Assembly: GCF_009769735.1 (NCBI RefSeq)
Contig: NZ_WSRO01000002.1
Location: 8,357,001-8,421,000 of the forward strand
Direction of reading: 5' to 3'
Origin: Streptomyces sp. BA2
GTDB taxonomy: Bacteria; Actinomycetota; Actinomycetes; Streptomycetales; Streptomycetaceae
Length of the DNA: 64,000 bases
In this document: positions 63,999 to 64,000 of the stretch, one piece after another
How the letters are laid out: each line of letters opens with the position of its first letter
Numbering within the stretch: the stretch's first letter is position 1
Translations under genes and position numbers: made by a program
The notes under the pieces: generated by a model
The model's database searches: none
Seen by the model: the letters and a program-made list of their open reading frames with translations, nothing else
Told to the model about the DNA's origin: nothing

Positions 63999-64000
63999 GG

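Overview
The window is very GC-rich and densely packed. It has strong codon bias, many ATGA/GTGA start-stop overlaps and a gene content (ergothioneine EgtA, type-2 ArgG, cobalamin riboswitches on metE and cbiM, an eukaryotic-type Ser/Thr kinase, BlaI/M56 pairs) typical of a Streptomyces chromosome. No rRNA, tRNA, insertion sequence, prophage or CRISPR array was recognised. All family assignments come from reading motifs; no database search was possible.

Layout. 1-6.9 kb: the 5' part of egtA, a bacterial-type PARG with a MazF-like protein, an amidase divergent from a LacI regulator, and a thioredoxin divergent from a flavin disulfide reductase. 7.1-10.8 kb: metal and fluoride efflux, with a P1B-4 ATPase divergent from an NmtR-type sensor, then crcB-DUF190-crcB. 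10.8-17.1 kb: a TPR protein, pirin, a small membrane protein, a compact sigma-factor-like operon, a double-VOC protein and a dGTPase. 17.0-24.4 kb: a six-gene operon (SDR, amidohydrolase, CoA ligase, MaoC, MHS transporter, secreted hydrolase) with a divergent MarR. It resembles the phd/cou hydroxycinnamate side-chain-shortening systems of Corynebacterium and Rhodococcus.

24.4-35.3 kb is a block with a cobalt/B12 theme: metE under a cobalamin riboswitch, the glyoxylate-shunt genes aceA-aceB with a divergent RamB-like regulator, and a cbiMNQO cobalt importer under a second cobalamin riboswitch. Between metE and aceB lies a collapsed 3-hydroxybutyryl-CoA dehydrogenase gene. 35.3-42.1 kb: an MFS/fused-permease/lipoprotein import operon without ATPases, preceded by a Zur-like box, then a GNAT and argG with an ARG-box-like promoter and a tandem repeat after its stop codon.

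42.1-50.6 kb: an HxlR regulator with a duplicated C-terminal domain, a membrane Ser/Thr kinase, an alcohol dehydrogenase, several small uncharacterised genes, a V8-like serine protease without a signal peptide, and a VOC protein. 50.8-64 kb: a BlaI/M56 pair next to a CNNM transporter pair and an acyltransferase, both of which carry TACA-N4-TGTA dyads upstream. Then come a secreted Asp-box protein, a GlxA-type regulator with a cupin, a lone holin-like gene, an ABC-F protein and a second, inverted CNNM pair cut by the right edge.

The most notable points are the candidate hydroxycinnamate operon with its own secreted hydrolase; paired identical-core palindromes in front of aceA/ramB; the putative BlaI regulon covering CNNM and acyltransferase genes; the triplicated 20-bp unit carrying a stop/start junction between crcB and DUF190; the dehydrogenase remnant; and the ATPase-less Zur-boxed import operon.
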